Counted from the first letter of the stretch, positions 7,117-15,876 are shown. The stretch: 36,762 nt of DNA from Pseudomonas tehranensis (GCF_014268615.1 NZ_JABWQV010000028.1:1-36762), one strand, 5' to 3'. A program made the numbers and translations. The notes: generated from the letters alone by a model not told the origin.

Positions 7117-8814
7117 ATGGATCAACCCGGTTCGCAATCGCAGCTCAGCTACACCCGCGGCTCTCAGGACAAGACTCTACTGGCGCACACCATCGGCGAG
7201 GCCTTCGATCAGACTGTGGCCCGGTATCCCGATGGCGAGGCGTTGGTGGTTCGCCACCAATCGTTGCGTTATACCTGGCGGCAACTGGCCGAAGCCGTCG
7301 ACTTGCACGCCCGAGCCCTATTGGCGCTGGGCTTGAAAGCCGGCGACCGTCTTGGCGTGTGGGCCCCCAACTGTGCTCAGTGGTGCATCAGCCAGTTCGC
7401 CAGCGCGAAGATCGGTGTCATTCTGGTCAACATCAACCCGGCGTATCGCAGTTCCGAACTCGAATACGTGCTCAAGCAGTCGGGTTGCCAATGGCTGGTC
7501 TGCGCCGCAGCGTTCAAAACCTCGGATTATCACGCCATGGTGCAAGCGCTTGCGCCTGAGCTGGCGCAGCAGTCGATAGGTCAGTTGCACAGCGAGGGTC
7601 TGCCGGAGCTACGCGGGGTCATCAGTCTGGATGCTCAACCCCCCTCAGGTTTTTTGCCCTGGTCGCAACTGGCAGCCCTTGGCGCTGCGGTTTCGCCTGA
7701 GCAACTGGTCGAGCGCCAAGCCAGCCTGCATCATGATGACCCGGTGAATATCCAGTACACCTCCGGCACCACTGGGTTTCCCAAGGGCGCAACCCTCAGC
7801 CATCACAACATCCTCAACAATGGGTACATGGTCGGCGAAAGCCTGGGACTGACGGCGAGCGACCGGCTGGTGATCCCGGTACCGCTCTACCATTGTTTTG
7901 GCATGGTCATGGGCAATCTGGGCTGCATGACCCACGGCAGCACCATGATCTACCCCAACGACGCCTTCGATCCGTTGCTGACCCTGCGTACCGTGGCCGA
8001 AGAAAAAGCCACGGCGCTGTATGGCGTGCCCACCATGTTCATCGCCATGCTGGACCAGCCGCAACGAGGCGATTTTGATTTGTCCAGCCTGCGTACCGGG
8101 ATTATGGCCGGGGCCACTTGCCCCATTGAGGTGATGCGCCGGGTCATCAGCGAGATGCACATGGCCCAAGTGCAAATTGCCTACGGCATGACGGAAACCA
8201 GCCCGGTGTCGTTGCAGACCGGTCCTTCAGACGAACTGGAATTGCGCGTGACCACCGTTGGCCGTACCCAGCCGCAGTTGGAAAGCAAGATCGTCGACGA
8301 GGCCGGCAATATCGTTCCCCGTGGCACCATCGGCGAGTTGTGTACCCGTGGCTACAGCGTGATGCTCGGTTACTGGAACAACCCCAAGGGCACCGCCGAC
8401 GCCATCGATCGGGACGGTTGGATGCACACCGGCGACCTGGCGAGCATGGACGAACAAGGTTACGTCTGCATCGTCGGGCGCAACAAGGACATGATCATCC
8501 GTGGTGGTGAGAACATTTACCCGCGTGAGCTGGAAGAATTCTTCTTCACTCACCCCGCTGTTGCTGATGTGCAAGTGATCGGCATTCCGTGCTCGCGCTA
8601 CGGTGAAGAAATCGTCGCCTGGATCAAGTTCCATCCCGGCCACAGCGCCACCGAGCAAGCGTTACAGGCCTGGTGCAAAGAGCGCATTGCTCACTTCAAG
8701 ACGCCACGTCATTTCAAGTTCGTCGAGGAGTTCCCGATGACCGTGACCGGCAAGATCCAGAAGTTTCGCATGCGCGAGATCAGCATCGAAGAACTGCGTG
8801 ATAAAGAAGGCTGA
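7117..8814 (+). CDS. AMP-forming acyl-CoA synthetase of the liu regulon
   Basis: A 565-residue ANL-superfamily ligase that activates a carboxylic acid to its CoA thioester through an acyl-adenylate. Seen are the phosphate loop [16 protein letters not shown] (about 213-228), the adenine-binding motif YGMTETSP (about 354), the hinge [19 protein letters not shown], and the conserved lysine in [11 protein letters not shown] (about 543). The ATG at 7117 follows AGAGGGG by 6 bases. A longer in-frame reading to 7003 would run through operator B and is rejected. Being divergent from liuABCD and sharing its operators, it probably activates an acid feeding this pathway (isovalerate or a related branched or medium-chain acid). 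The exact substrate cannot be read from the sequence. An A-rich AATAAAGACAAGAGG at the ribosome-binding site may be a Crc/Hfq target. Confidence 0.9.
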   Translation: MDQPGSQSQLSYTRGSQDKTLLAHTIGEAFDQTVARYPDGEALVVRHQSLRYTWRQLAEAVDLHARALLALGLKAGDRLGVWAPNCAQWCISQFASAKIGVILVNINPAYRSSELEYVLKQSGCQWLVCAAAFKTSDYHAMVQALAPELAQQSIGQLHSEGLPELRGVISLDAQPPSGFLPWSQLAALGAAVSPEQLVERQASLHHDDPVNIQYTSGTTGFPKGATLSHHNILNNGYMVGESLGLTASDRLVIPVPLYHCFGMVMGNLGCMTHGSTMIYPNDAFDPLLTLRTVAEEKATALYGVPTMFIAMLDQPQRGDFDLSSLRTGIMAGATCPIEVMRRVISEMHMAQVQIAYGMTETSPVSLQTGPSDELELRVTTVGRTQPQLESKIVDEAGNIVPRGTIGELCTRGYSVMLGYWNNPKGTADAIDRDGWMHTGDLASMDEQGYVCIVGRNKDMIIRGGENIYPRELEEFFFTHPAVADVQVIGIPCSRYGEEIVAWIKFHPGHSATEQALQAWCKERIAHFKTPRHFKFVEEFPMTVTGKIQKFRMREISIEELRDKEG

Positions 8815-8826
8815 ACAAGATCCCCT

Positions 8827-8914
8827 GTGGGAGCGGGCTTGCTCGCGAAGACGGCGGCCTAGTCAACATTTATGTCGCTTGGCACACCGCTTTCGCGAGC
8901 AAGCCCGCTCCCAC
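8827..8914. repeat. REPIN: two inverted REP units
   Basis: The 23-base REP unit GTGGGAGCGGGCTTGCTCGCGAA (8827-8849) faces its exact reverse complement (8892-8914) across about 42 unrelated bases. REP doublets of this type are mobilised in trans by RAYT transposases in Pseudomonas. It sits between the 3' ends of the synthetase gene and crcY. Confidence 0.92.
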
Positions 8915-8941
8915 AAGAAAATAGCAAACGCCAGACAGCAC

Positions 8942-8965
8942 AAAGGGGAGCCGAAGCTCCCCTTT
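8942..8965 (-). terminator. Terminator of crcY
   Basis: A 10-bp stem AAAGGGGAGC (8942-8951) / GCTCCCCTTT (8956-8965). Read on the minus strand, the loop is TTCG closed by C-G, the very stable UUCG tetraloop, which assigns the hairpin mainly to the leftward RNA. On the plus strand TTTAATTTT follows, so it may also stop readthrough from the synthetase gene. Confidence 0.85.
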
Positions 8966-9318
8966 AATTTTGTCGTCACGTGCTCTTTTTTTATTATTGA
9001 GGGGCGGCCTGTTGTTGTTTTTAGTAGCCGTGACCCTTTACCGCTGTTTTGGTGATCCCCATCCGGGATCAAGAGCAAACGTATTTTTTTGAGCGCTGAC
9101 CTGCTTTTTCGCTTCGCGATCCAACCGATTCGGGAGCTACCTGAAGGTAGTTTTATTGTTCTCTGCCCGGTTGCGGGTTGCTCCTGAAAGCACCCTGAAA
9201 AGCCCATCTTCTCCAAAAAAATCTGTTAGCTGCGCCTCTGTCGTGTTGTTTTTGTTATGTCAGAGTCGTTTCGTCTTGTTTTTATTGGGTTTGTCGCTTT
9301 TTTTTATTCTTGTTATGC
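8942..9318 (-). ncRNA. crcY: CrcY-type small RNA antagonist of Crc/Hfq
   Basis: This roughly 375-nt gap encodes no protein, but on the minus strand it contains at least six A-rich catabolite-activity motifs. Their positions are about 9301-9316 (ATAACAAGAATAAAAA), 9275-9287 (CAATAAAAACAAG), 9244-9258 (ATAACAAAAACAACA), 9151-9160 (AACAATAAAA), 9010-9023 (TAAAAACAACAACA) and 8985-8998 (CAATAATAAAAAAA). Such RNAs bind Hfq/Crc and relieve catabolite repression. A sigma-54 promoter precedes it, CbrB-like sites lie at about -108 to -147, and a UUCG-capped hairpin ends it. In P. putida crcY lies next to mvaB, as here, and CrcY/CrcZ are about 370-400 nt. The start at about 9318 is inferred from the -12 element. 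Confidence 0.92.
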
Positions 9319-9327
9319 CAGAGATAT

Positions 9328-9344
9328 AGCAGGTGCCGTGCCAA
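9328..9344 (-). promoter_or_regulatory. sigma-54 promoter of crcY
   Basis: The minus strand reads TTGGCACGGCACCTGCT. This is a -24 GG and a -12 GC with the canonical 10 bases between them, close to the RpoN consensus TGGCACG-N4-TTGCW. The expected start is near 9318. crcZ and crcY promoters are known to be RpoN-dependent and activated by CbrB. Confidence 0.9.
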
Positions 9345-9425
9345 CTTTTAAAAAATGAACAAAATCAATGAGTTATGGATTCTTGTAGAAAAAGCTGTCA
9401 GACCAAACCTGACAAATTGTTTCCG

Positions 9426-9465
9426 TGTTACTCGTTTCGTAGCTGTTACACAGGGAGCGGTAACA
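9426..9465. promoter_or_regulatory. Putative CbrB upstream activating sites
   Basis: Three hexamers, TGTTAC (9426-9431), TGTTAC (9444-9449) and the inverse GTAACA (9460-9465), lie 108-147 bases before the inferred crcY start, a typical distance for an enhancer-binding protein. The last one is two bases from the mvaB stop codon. Assignment to CbrB is by context and recalled site pattern. Confidence 0.7.
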
Positions 9466-9467
9466 CC

Positions 9468-10367
9468 TCACTGTGCGGCGCGCGCCTTGGCTACCCGCGA
9501 ACCGGTAGGGCGACCCAGCACGTCACAGATCTGCCGGCCGGCACCCATCAGTGCGTCCAGGTCGACGCCGGTTTCAATGCCCAGGCCATTGAGCAGGTAC
9601 AACACGTCTTCGGTGGCAACGTTACCGCTGGCGCCCTTGGCATACGGGCAACCGCCCAGGCCTGCGATAGAACTGTCGAACACGGCGATGCCTTCCAGCA
9701 GACTGGCGTAGACGTTGGCCATGGCTTGGCCGTAGGTATCGTGGAAGTGCCCGGCAAGCTTGTCCCTGGGCACTTGTGCCGAAACCACCTCGAACATCTT
9801 GCGTGTGGCGCCAGCGGTGCCGGTGCCGATGGTGTCTCCCAAGGACACCTCGTAGCAGCCCATTGCGTACAGTTCGTGGGCGACCCACGCCACTTGTTCG
9901 GGCTTGACCGCGCCTTCGTACGGGCAGCCCAGCACGCAGGAGACGTAACCGCGCACGCTGACACCGTTCTGCCGGGCGGCTTCCATGATCGGCACGAAGC
10001 GCTCAAGGCTTTCCTTGATGGAACAGTTGATGTTGCGCTGGGAGAACGCTTCGGACGCGGCGGCGAACACGGCGACCTCTTTCACGCCGGCCGCCAGCGC
10101 GTCTTCAAACCCCCGCAGGTTCGGCGCCAGGGCGCCATAGGTGACGCCGGGTTTGCGCTGGATCTGCGCGAACACCTCGGCGGAACCGGCCATTTGCGGC
10201 ACCCACTTGGGCGAGACAAAACTGCCGACTTCGATATAACCCAGGCCGGCGGCGCTCAGGGCATCCACCAGGCGCACTTTGTCGGCGACACTGATGGGTT
10301 GTGCTTCATTCTGCAGGCCGTCGCGGGGGCCAACTTCAATCAGGCGTACAAAGGAGGGAAGGGACAT
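9468..10367 (-). CDS. mvaB: Hydroxymethylglutaryl-CoA lyase
   Basis: A 299-residue HMG-CoA lyase (also called LiuE) that splits HMG-CoA into acetoacetate and acetyl-CoA, the last step of the leucine/isovalerate pathway. It has the DRE-TIM features EVGPRDGLQNE near the N-terminus, metal-ligand histidines in GHFHDTYGQAMANV, and the active-site cysteine loop GLGGCPYAKGASGNVATED. The start at 10367 gives the family length. An in-frame extension to 10493 would read through a REP element and is rejected. Only a weak AGGT lies upstream. It is probably cotranscribed with liuR, from which it is separated by 139 bases containing a REPIN. In this genome it is detached from liuABCD by crcY and the synthetase gene. 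Confidence 0.95.
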   Translation of the reverse strand: MSLPSFVRLIEVGPRDGLQNEAQPISVADKVRLVDALSAAGLGYIEVGSFVSPKWVPQMAGSAEVFAQIQRKPGVTYGALAPNLRGFEDALAAGVKEVAVFAAASEAFSQRNINCSIKESLERFVPIMEAARQNGVSVRGYVSCVLGCPYEGAVKPEQVAWVAHELYAMGCYEVSLGDTIGTGTAGATRKMFEVVSAQVPRDKLAGHFHDTYGQAMANVYASLLEGIAVFDSSIAGLGGCPYAKGASGNVATEDVLYLLNGLGIETGVDLDALMGAGRQICDVLGRPTGSRVAKARAAQ

Positions 10368-10402
10368 GGGGATTGACCTGTAGTTGAGTGCGCCGATCCA
10401 AT

Positions 10403-10491
10403 GTGGGAGCGGGCTTGCTCGCGAAAAGCAGTGTGACAGTCGCCAGATGAGCTGAATGTAAGTCTGCATTCGCGAGCAAGCCCGCTCCCAC
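10403..10491. repeat. REPIN: two inverted REP units
   Basis: GTGGGAGCGGGCTTGCTCGCGAA (10403-10425) is paired with its exact inverse (10469-10491). The doublet fills most of the gap between liuR and mvaB, so on a joint transcript it would form a long hairpin that could stabilise RNA or reduce readthrough into mvaB. Confidence 0.92.
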
Positions 10492-10506
10492 ATGGGATTG
10501 GCGTCG

Positions 10507-10908
10507 TTATTGGATGAATTCCTGGCCTTTGATCGTCTGCTCCAGGGCCTGGATGCAGCGTTCTTCGGCGGTGTCGAGTTCCAGTTTCATCTGTTCGATG
10601 TCCAGCAGTTGCTGTTCGAGCTGCTCCCGGCGCTCGGTGATCTTCGCCAGCATGCTGTGCAGTTGTTTCTGATTGCCGCTGGTGGGGTCGTAGAGTTCGA
10701 TCAGTTCACGGCACTCGGCCAGGGAAAAACCGATGCGTTTGCCTCGCAGGATCAGCTTCAGGCTGACCTTGTCCCGAGGTGAATAAATGCGTTCCTGGCC
10801 ACGTCGCTCCGGGCTCAGCAGGCCTTGCTCTTCATAGAAGCGGATGGCCCGGGTGGTGATATCCAGTTCGCGGGCGAGGTCGGAGATGCTGTAGGTCTGG
10901 CTGCTCAT
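10507..10908 (-). CDS. liuR: MerR-family regulator LiuR
   Basis: A 133-residue MerR-type regulator. The N-terminal winged helix-turn-helix is clear (YSISDLARELDITTRAIRFY, then EEQGLLSPERRGQERIYSPRD), followed by a coiled-coil dimerisation helix (about 80-125). It lacks the cysteine cluster of metal-sensing MerR proteins, which fits a metabolite ligand such as a branched-chain acyl-CoA. The helix-turn-helix closely resembles Pseudomonas LiuR, and it is encoded upstream of mvaB. A strong palindrome at 10954-10969 lies 46 bases before the ATG, implying autoregulation, and related palindromes lie in front of liuA and the synthetase gene. Confidence 0.93.
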   Translation of the reverse strand: MSSQTYSISDLARELDITTRAIRFYEEQGLLSPERRGQERIYSPRDKVSLKLILRGKRIGFSLAECRELIELYDPTSGNQKQLHSMLAKITERREQLEQQLLDIEQMKLELDTAEERCIQALEQTIKGQEFIQ

Positions 10909-10953
10909 GGAAGCGCTCGAAACGAAAGGGGCTGGCGCTAAGCTAATGGCAGG

Positions 10954-10969
10954 TTGACGTTCACGTCAA
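10954..10969. promoter_or_regulatory. Probable LiuR operator, site C
   Basis: TTGACGT-TC-ACGTCAA is a palindrome with perfect 7-base arms upstream of liuR. On the liuR strand its outer TTGACG would also serve as a -35 box, so the regulator would sit within its own promoter as MerR proteins do. A weak -10 (TAGCTT, spacer 18) follows. Confidence 0.85.
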
Positions 10970-11000
10970 GCAATCAGGTCTCAATGCAGACACACCACTT

Positions 11001-11088
11001 GTGGGAGCGAGCCTGCTCGCGATAGCGGTATACCTGTCAGCATTAATGTTGACTGACCCGGCACCATCGCGAGCAGGCTCGCTCCCAC
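11001..11088. repeat. REPIN: two inverted REP units (variant)
   Basis: GTGGGAGCGAGCCTGCTCGCGAT (11001-11023) and its exact inverse (11066-11088). This is a sequence variant of the units at 8827 and 10403. The differences from those units (GGGCTT to GAGCCT, and the last base) occur in both arms, consistent with REPINs moving as whole doublets. Confidence 0.9.
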
Positions 11089-11100
11089 AATTTTGATCGC

Positions 11101-12030
11101 CTAAACCTTATCAAGCTTTTTCTCATGCGCCGTCACCTGCTGGCACAGCTCGATCATTTGTTCGCGCATCCAGCGGTTGGCCGGGTCCTGGTCGGTGCTT
11201 TCATGCCAGTAGAGATGGGTTTCCACGGGGGGCACATCGTTGACCGGCAACACAAAGGCATGCAGATCGTGACGACGGGCAAAGCGCTCGGGGACGGTCA
11301 TGACCATGTCGGTCTGTTGCAACACCTGGGACGCCATCAAGTAATGCTGGGAGCGCAGGGCGATCTTGCGCTGGATGCCCATCTTGCCCAGGGCCAGGTC
11401 GACATAACCCAGACCGTTACGGCGGCTGGAAATATGCACATGAGTTTGGGCCAGGTAATCATCGAGGCTGATTTTTTCCTTGCTCGCCAGTGGGTGCCCC
11501 TTGCGCATGGCGCACACGTACCGGTCTTCCATCAGCTTGACGTGGCGCACTTGCGGGTCGGTATTGAGTGGCGCGTCGACGGCGAAGTCGAGGCGACCGG
11601 CGGCCAACTCCTTGGTGGTTTCACGGCGCTTGGACAGGAAACTCTCGATGGCCACGGTCGGCGCCAGACGTCGCAGGCGCTGGAACAGCAGTGGCAGGAT
11701 CACGCCTTCGGTAAGGTCGGTCATGCTGATGCGGTAGGTCTTGACCGCTTGCAGCGGGTTGAAGATCCGGCTTTCCTGCACCGACACCCGCAACAGTGAC
11801 AAGGCATTGCGCACCGGGCCAATGATGTTCTGGGCCATGGGCGTGGGTACCATGCCTTGGGCCGTGCGCACGAACAGCGGGTCATTGAAGGTCTCGCGCA
11901 AACGCGCCAGGGCATTGGACACCGCCGGCTGAGTGATGCCGACGATCTGCCCGGCGCGGGTCAGGTTGGCTTCGGTGTAGATCGCATCAAAGACGATGAA
12001 AAGGTTGAGGTCGACCTTGCTCAGATTCAT
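11101..12030 (-). CDS. LysR-family transcriptional regulator
   Basis: A 309-residue LysR regulator. The N-terminal helix-turn-helix is DLNLFIVFDAIYTEANLTRA followed by GITQPAVSNALARLRETFND. The effector domain begins at about residue 95 (TYRISMTDLTEG). The NALARLRETFNDPLFVRT pattern places it near the NodD/LinR branch of the family. It is transcribed divergently from the acyl-CoA dehydrogenase at 12221 across a 190-base gap, the classical arrangement for a LysR protein and its target, so it probably controls that gene. The inducer is unknown. The gene ends directly beside a REPIN. Confidence 0.9.
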   Translation of the reverse strand: MNLSKVDLNLFIVFDAIYTEANLTRAGQIVGITQPAVSNALARLRETFNDPLFVRTAQGMVPTPMAQNIIGPVRNALSLLRVSVQESRIFNPLQAVKTYRISMTDLTEGVILPLLFQRLRRLAPTVAIESFLSKRRETTKELAAGRLDFAVDAPLNTDPQVRHVKLMEDRYVCAMRKGHPLASKEKISLDDYLAQTHVHISSRRNGLGYVDLALGKMGIQRKIALRSQHYLMASQVLQQTDMVMTVPERFARRHDLHAFVLPVNDVPPVETHLYWHESTDQDPANRWMREQMIELCQQVTAHEKKLDKV

Positions 12031-12220
12031 GGCGCTGCACTCTTGTTATTGGGCTTGTTCTTAAGCTTGTTGTGAGGTGCCGGGTGGCGATGCAAATCAG
12101 TGAACCATATATCGGTGATGAATGTTAATACACGCCGAGAATAGGTTAGGTAAATTTTCGTAGCTGAACTAGCATCGATTTCATGACCTAAAAACAACCT
12201 CTGCCAAGAAGGTGCTTCTC

Positions 12221-13450
12221 ATGGATTTTGCGTATTCCCCCAAGGTTCAGGAACTGCGTGAACGTGTCACCGCGTTCATGGACGCCTACGTATACCCGGC
12301 TGAAGCAGTGTTCGAACGACAAGTGGCCGAAGGCGACCGCTGGCAGCCCACCTCCATCATGGAAGAGCTCAAGGCCAAGGCCAAAGCCGAGGGGCTGTGG
12401 AATCTGTTCCTGCCCGAGTCTGAGCTGGGCGCTGGCCTGACCAACCTCGAATACGCGCCGTTGGCAGAGATCATGGGCCGTTCGTTGCTGGGGCCGGAGC
12501 CGTTCAACTGCTCGGCGCCGGACACGGGCAACATGGAAGTGCTGGTGCGTTACGCCAACGAAGAACAGAAACAACGCTGGCTGGAACCGCTGCTGCGCGG
12601 CGAGATCCGCTCGGCCTTCGCCATGACCGAGCCGGACGTTGCTTCTTCGGACGCCACCAACATGGCCGCCCGCGCCGAGCGCGATGGCGACGAGTGGGTG
12701 ATCAACGGCAAGAAGTGGTGGACCTCTGGGGCCTGTGATCCGCGCTGCAAGATTCTGATCTTCATGGGCCTGAGCAACCCCGACGCGCCGCGTCATGCCC
12801 AGCACTCGATGATTCTGGTGCCGGTGGACACACCTGGGGTAAAAATCGTCCGTCCGCTGCCGGTATTCGGCTACGACGATGCGCCCCACGGCCACGCCGA
12901 AGTGTTGTTCGACAATGTGCGGGTGCCGTACGAAAACGTCTTGCTGGGCGAAGGGCGCGGTTTTGAAATTGCCCAGGGTCGCCTCGGCCCAGGCCGGATC
13001 CACCACTGCATGCGTTCCATCGGCATGGCCGAGCGTGCATTGGAGTTGATGTGCAAACGTGCCGTCAGCCGCACCGCCTTCGGCCAGCCATTGGCGCGCC
13101 TGGGCGGCAACGTCGACAAGATCGCCGATTCACGGATGGAAATCGACATGGCGCGCCTGCTGACCTTGAAAGCGGCGTACATGATGGACACCGTCGGTAA
13201 TAAGGTCGCCAAGAGTGAGATCGCCCAGATCAAGGTCGTTGCGCCGAACGTGGCCTTGAAGGTCATCGACCGGGCAATCCAGATCCATGGTGGCGCCGGG
13301 GTTTCCAACGATTTCCCGCTGGCCTACATGTACGCCATGCAACGCACCTTGCGCCTGGCCGACGGCCCGGATGAAGTGCACCGCGCCGCCATCGGCAAGT
13401 TCGAAATCGGCAAGTACGTGCCCAAGGAGATGTTGCGCAGCGGGCGTTGA
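12221..13450 (+). CDS. ACAD10/11-type acyl-CoA dehydrogenase
   Basis: A 409-residue flavoprotein acyl-CoA dehydrogenase. Recognisable are [16 protein letters not shown] (FAD/substrate loop), [17 protein letters not shown], and the C-terminal [21 protein letters not shown]. The C-terminal site where short- and medium-chain enzymes carry the catalytic Glu (YEGTSEI) reads ADGPDEVHR, with Asp381 in that position. Together with the WWTSGA motif this puts it in the ACAD10/ACAD11-like group, some of whose members act on phosphorylated 4-hydroxyacyl-CoAs. No kinase partner is next door, so the substrate is open. The start follows AAGAAGGT by 7 bases. An in-frame GTG at 12212 is less likely. It is probably under the divergent LysR regulator. 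Confidence 0.9.
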   Translation: MDFAYSPKVQELRERVTAFMDAYVYPAEAVFERQVAEGDRWQPTSIMEELKAKAKAEGLWNLFLPESELGAGLTNLEYAPLAEIMGRSLLGPEPFNCSAPDTGNMEVLVRYANEEQKQRWLEPLLRGEIRSAFAMTEPDVASSDATNMAARAERDGDEWVINGKKWWTSGACDPRCKILIFMGLSNPDAPRHAQHSMILVPVDTPGVKIVRPLPVFGYDDAPHGHAEVLFDNVRVPYENVLLGEGRGFEIAQGRLGPGRIHHCMRSIGMAERALELMCKRAVSRTAFGQPLARLGGNVDKIADSRMEIDMARLLTLKAAYMMDTVGNKVAKSEIAQIKVVAPNVALKVIDRAIQIHGGAGVSNDFPLAYMYAMQRTLRLADGPDEVHRAAIGKFEIGKYVPKEMLRSGR

Positions 13451-13509
13451 AGGCTTCGTTTAGCGGCTTTCTATTGGATGAGCCAGTCCAGAGCCCACCG
13501 CCATCCCCT

Positions 13510-13653
13510 GTGGGAGCGGGCTTGCTCGCGAATGCGGTTTGTCTGAACAGTTGATGTTGAATGTGCCTGCGTCTTCGCGAGCAAGCCCGCCCCCACAGTT
13601 GATTGCAGGCGTCCATTAATGGATGACCCTGTGGGAGCGAGCCTGCTCGCGAG
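13510..13653. repeat. Cluster of three REP units
   Basis: A REPIN made of GTGGGAGCGGGCTTGCTCGCGAA (13510-13532) and a near-exact inverse with one substitution (13574-13596), followed by a solitary variant unit GTGGGAGCGAGCCTGCTCGCGA (13631-13652). The two sequence variants seen elsewhere in the window occur side by side here, between the convergent dehydrogenase and decarboxylase genes. Confidence 0.9.
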
Positions 13654-13683
13654 GCGTCCTGCAATGTGACGCGGGAAGTCAGC

Positions 13684-14553
13684 TCACTCCTTGACGCTCA
13701 TGTATTCCTCGGCCCAACGGATGTAATCCTCGGGCTGGGTGTACGTGTGGGTCAGCTCGGTGGCGCTCAGGTCCGACGCCTGGGTGAAGATCTGCCGCTG
13801 TTCGCGCAGGCTGTCATAGGTGGCCTTGATCGCGGCGAAGTAGGCACCGTGACCATCAATGGTGACGCGCACGCCGAGCTCTGCCAGGCGTTTGTCGTCA
13901 CGCAGCAATGGATTGCCATAGGTGACGAGCATCAACGGCACGCTCAGGTTTTCGCTGATCTGCGCCAGGTGGTCGAAGTCCTGCACACCCACCATGCAAA
14001 TCCCGTCGGCGCCGGCACGTTCATATTGCTGGGTCCGACTGATGATTTCCTGGACCGGTAAGATCCCGGCGTTGGTGCGGGCAATGATCGCCATTTCCGG
14101 GTCGACCCGGGCTTCCAGCGCTGCGCGAATCTTGCCGACGCCTTCGGCAACGCCGATCAGGTCGGTGGATTTGCGGCCGAACTGGGCCGGCAGCAGCGTG
14201 TCTTCGATGGTCAGGGCCGCCACGCCGGCGCGCTCGAGTTCGATGATGGTGCGCATCACGTTCAGGGCGTTGCCATAACCGTGATCGGCGTCGGCAATTA
14301 CCGGCAGTTGGGCTACGCGGCCAATGCGCGTGGCCTGCTCGGCGAATTCGCTGAGTGTGATGAGGGCAAAGTCCGGCGCCCCCAACACTTGCAGCGACGC
14401 GACCGAACCTCCCAGTATCCCTACTTCAAAACCCAGGTCGGCGGCGATGCGCGCTGACATCGGATCAAACACCGAGGCGGTGTGGTAACAGGTTTCGCTC
14501 GCCAGCAGTTGGCGAAAGTTGCGACGCAAGTCTTGATGGGAAAGCCTGGGCAT
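13684..14553 (-). CDS. Oxaloacetate decarboxylase, PEP mutase/isocitrate lyase superfamily
   Basis: A 289-residue TIM-barrel enzyme that closely resembles P. aeruginosa PA4872, a structurally characterised oxaloacetate decarboxylase of this superfamily. Shared stretches are [20 protein letters not shown] near the N-terminus, the metal-site loop [37 protein letters not shown] and the C-terminal [18 protein letters not shown]. The isocitrate-lyase KKCGH loop is absent, arguing against isocitrate or methylisocitrate lyase. It would convert oxaloacetate to pyruvate and CO2. The ATG at 14553 has GGTGGAA about 6 bases upstream. An in-frame extension to 14613 lacks support. It stands alone, with 227 gene-free bases separating it from aruG. 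Confidence 0.9.
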   Translation of the reverse strand: MPRLSHQDLRRNFRQLLASETCYHTASVFDPMSARIAADLGFEVGILGGSVASLQVLGAPDFALITLSEFAEQATRIGRVAQLPVIADADHGYGNALNVMRTIIELERAGVAALTIEDTLLPAQFGRKSTDLIGVAEGVGKIRAALEARVDPEMAIIARTNAGILPVQEIISRTQQYERAGADGICMVGVQDFDHLAQISENLSVPLMLVTYGNPLLRDDKRLAELGVRVTIDGHGAYFAAIKATYDSLREQRQIFTQASDLSATELTHTYTQPEDYIRWAEEYMSVKE

Positions 14554-14780
14554 ATGAGTTCCACCATTGGAATGGAAAGGCTTGAGCAAAAGTGTCAACG
14601 CCGAAAGATCCAAAGGCTATCACGCGCAAGGCTTAAAGATGATGACGAATGTGCATGGGCGATGCCGGATTGAACAGCAACTCGACACGTTGCACGCAAT
14701 GATTGACGTGACCAAGGTGCAGGCAAAGGGGCGGTAGTTGACGCGTTTCAGTGGACGAGGTCTTTGTGCTCGAACCCGGC

Positions 14781-15815
14781 CTACGCCGCCACCGCCTGCC
14801 GCCCCTGTTTAAGCAACGCCACGGCGCGCACCGTGTCACCTGGTTGCATTTGCAGACGTTTGGCCGTGAGGCGGTCTACCAGCAGGCTGTGGCCGTGCAG
14901 GTGTGCTCGGGCACTGGTAACGCGGCAGCTCGCCAGCCGACGGTTATGGATCAGCCAGACCGGTGCCTGTTCGTCTGGCGTGCCGATGGCCAGGGTCAGC
15001 GACTGGCTGTCGCGTACGGTTCGGATTTTCGCCACTGGCGCTTCGATCACCGGGCCGCCATCGAAGATGTCGATGTAGCCTTTATGGGTAAAACCCTCGG
15101 CGCCGAGGATTTTCAGGGCCGGCTCGGTGTTCGGGTGGGCCCTGCCGATAGCCGCCTGGGCCTGTTCGGTGAGCAGGCAGGTGTACAGCGGTTGGCGCGG
15201 CATCAGCTCGGCGATGAAGGATTTGTTGCCCATGCCGGACAATTGGTCGGCGTAGCTGAAGTCTTTCTGGAAGAAGTGCCGGCCCAGGCTGTCCCAGAAC
15301 GGTGAGCAGCCGTGCTCGTCGGCGTGCCCTCGCAACTCGGCGATCAGTTTCTCACCGAACAACTGGGAAAACTCGGCCACGAACAGCAAGCGCGCCAGGG
15401 ACAGCAGGCGTCCGTTATGGCCGCGGCGTTGTTCGGGATGCAGGAACAAGGAGCAGATCTCCGATTGCCCGGTCATCTCATTGTTGAGGAACAGCGTGGG
15501 TATCTGCCGCTGGATGCCCAGTTCAGGCGCGGAGCTGACGGTGACCCCGACTCGATAGTTGTACCAGGGCTCACGCAGTCCGACCGCGCCGGTCAGGGCG
15601 CTGATACCGACTACTTGCCGATCATCGTCCTCGAGCACGAACAGGTAATCGGCGTCGGCGCGTTCGACTTGTCCGGCAAAGGTGCGCTGGGCCCAGCGCA
15701 CTCGATGGGCCAGGCGTTCTTCGTTGGCCGGCAGGCTGGTGAACCCGGGACCCGCGCAATGGGCCAGGTCCAGCAAGGCGGGCAGATCCGTCAGAGCGAC
15801 CGGGCGCACAATCAT
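14781..15815 (-). CDS. aruG: Arginine N-succinyltransferase, beta-like subunit (AruG paralogue)
   Basis: A 344-residue acyltransferase of the AstA/AruG family, which with AruF succinylates the alpha-amino group of arginine or ornithine in the AST pathway. Typical stretches are VRPVALTDLPALLDLA at the N-terminus, LFLHPEQRRGHNGRLLSLAR, FIAELMPRQPLYTCLL and GYIDIFDGGPVIEAP. GGAG lies 7 bases before the ATG at 15815. It follows aruF after 61 bases. None of aruC, aruD, aruB or aruE is in the window, so this is probably a second, detached copy serving another substrate. That is inference, as the main aru locus is not visible here. Confidence 0.88.
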   Translation of the reverse strand: MIVRPVALTDLPALLDLAHCAGPGFTSLPANEERLAHRVRWAQRTFAGQVERADADYLFVLEDDDRQVVGISALTGAVGLREPWYNYRVGVTVSSAPELGIQRQIPTLFLNNEMTGQSEICSLFLHPEQRRGHNGRLLSLARLLFVAEFSQLFGEKLIAELRGHADEHGCSPFWDSLGRHFFQKDFSYADQLSGMGNKSFIAELMPRQPLYTCLLTEQAQAAIGRAHPNTEPALKILGAEGFTHKGYIDIFDGGPVIEAPVAKIRTVRDSQSLTLAIGTPDEQAPVWLIHNRRLASCRVTSARAHLHGHSLLVDRLTAKRLQMQPGDTVRAVALLKQGRQAVAA

Positions 15816-15876
15816 GATGCAGCTCCTTCATGGTGCCAGTCGGGGCGCTGATGCCGGGCGGGGAATCGCGTCAGGT

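Noticed and set aside
8816..9216. Short open frames on both strands across the REPIN and crcY
   Set aside because: They translate REP palindromes and A-rich RNA motifs. The region is explained by the REPIN and the small RNA.
9355..9711. Plus-strand open frame of 118 codons beginning between crcY and mvaB
   Set aside because: Starts in the crcY promoter region and runs antisense into mvaB. No start signal.
12188..13006. Minus-strand open frame (272 codons) opposite the acyl-CoA dehydrogenase
   Set aside because: Antisense shadow. The plus-strand gene has clear FAD-enzyme motifs and a good start.
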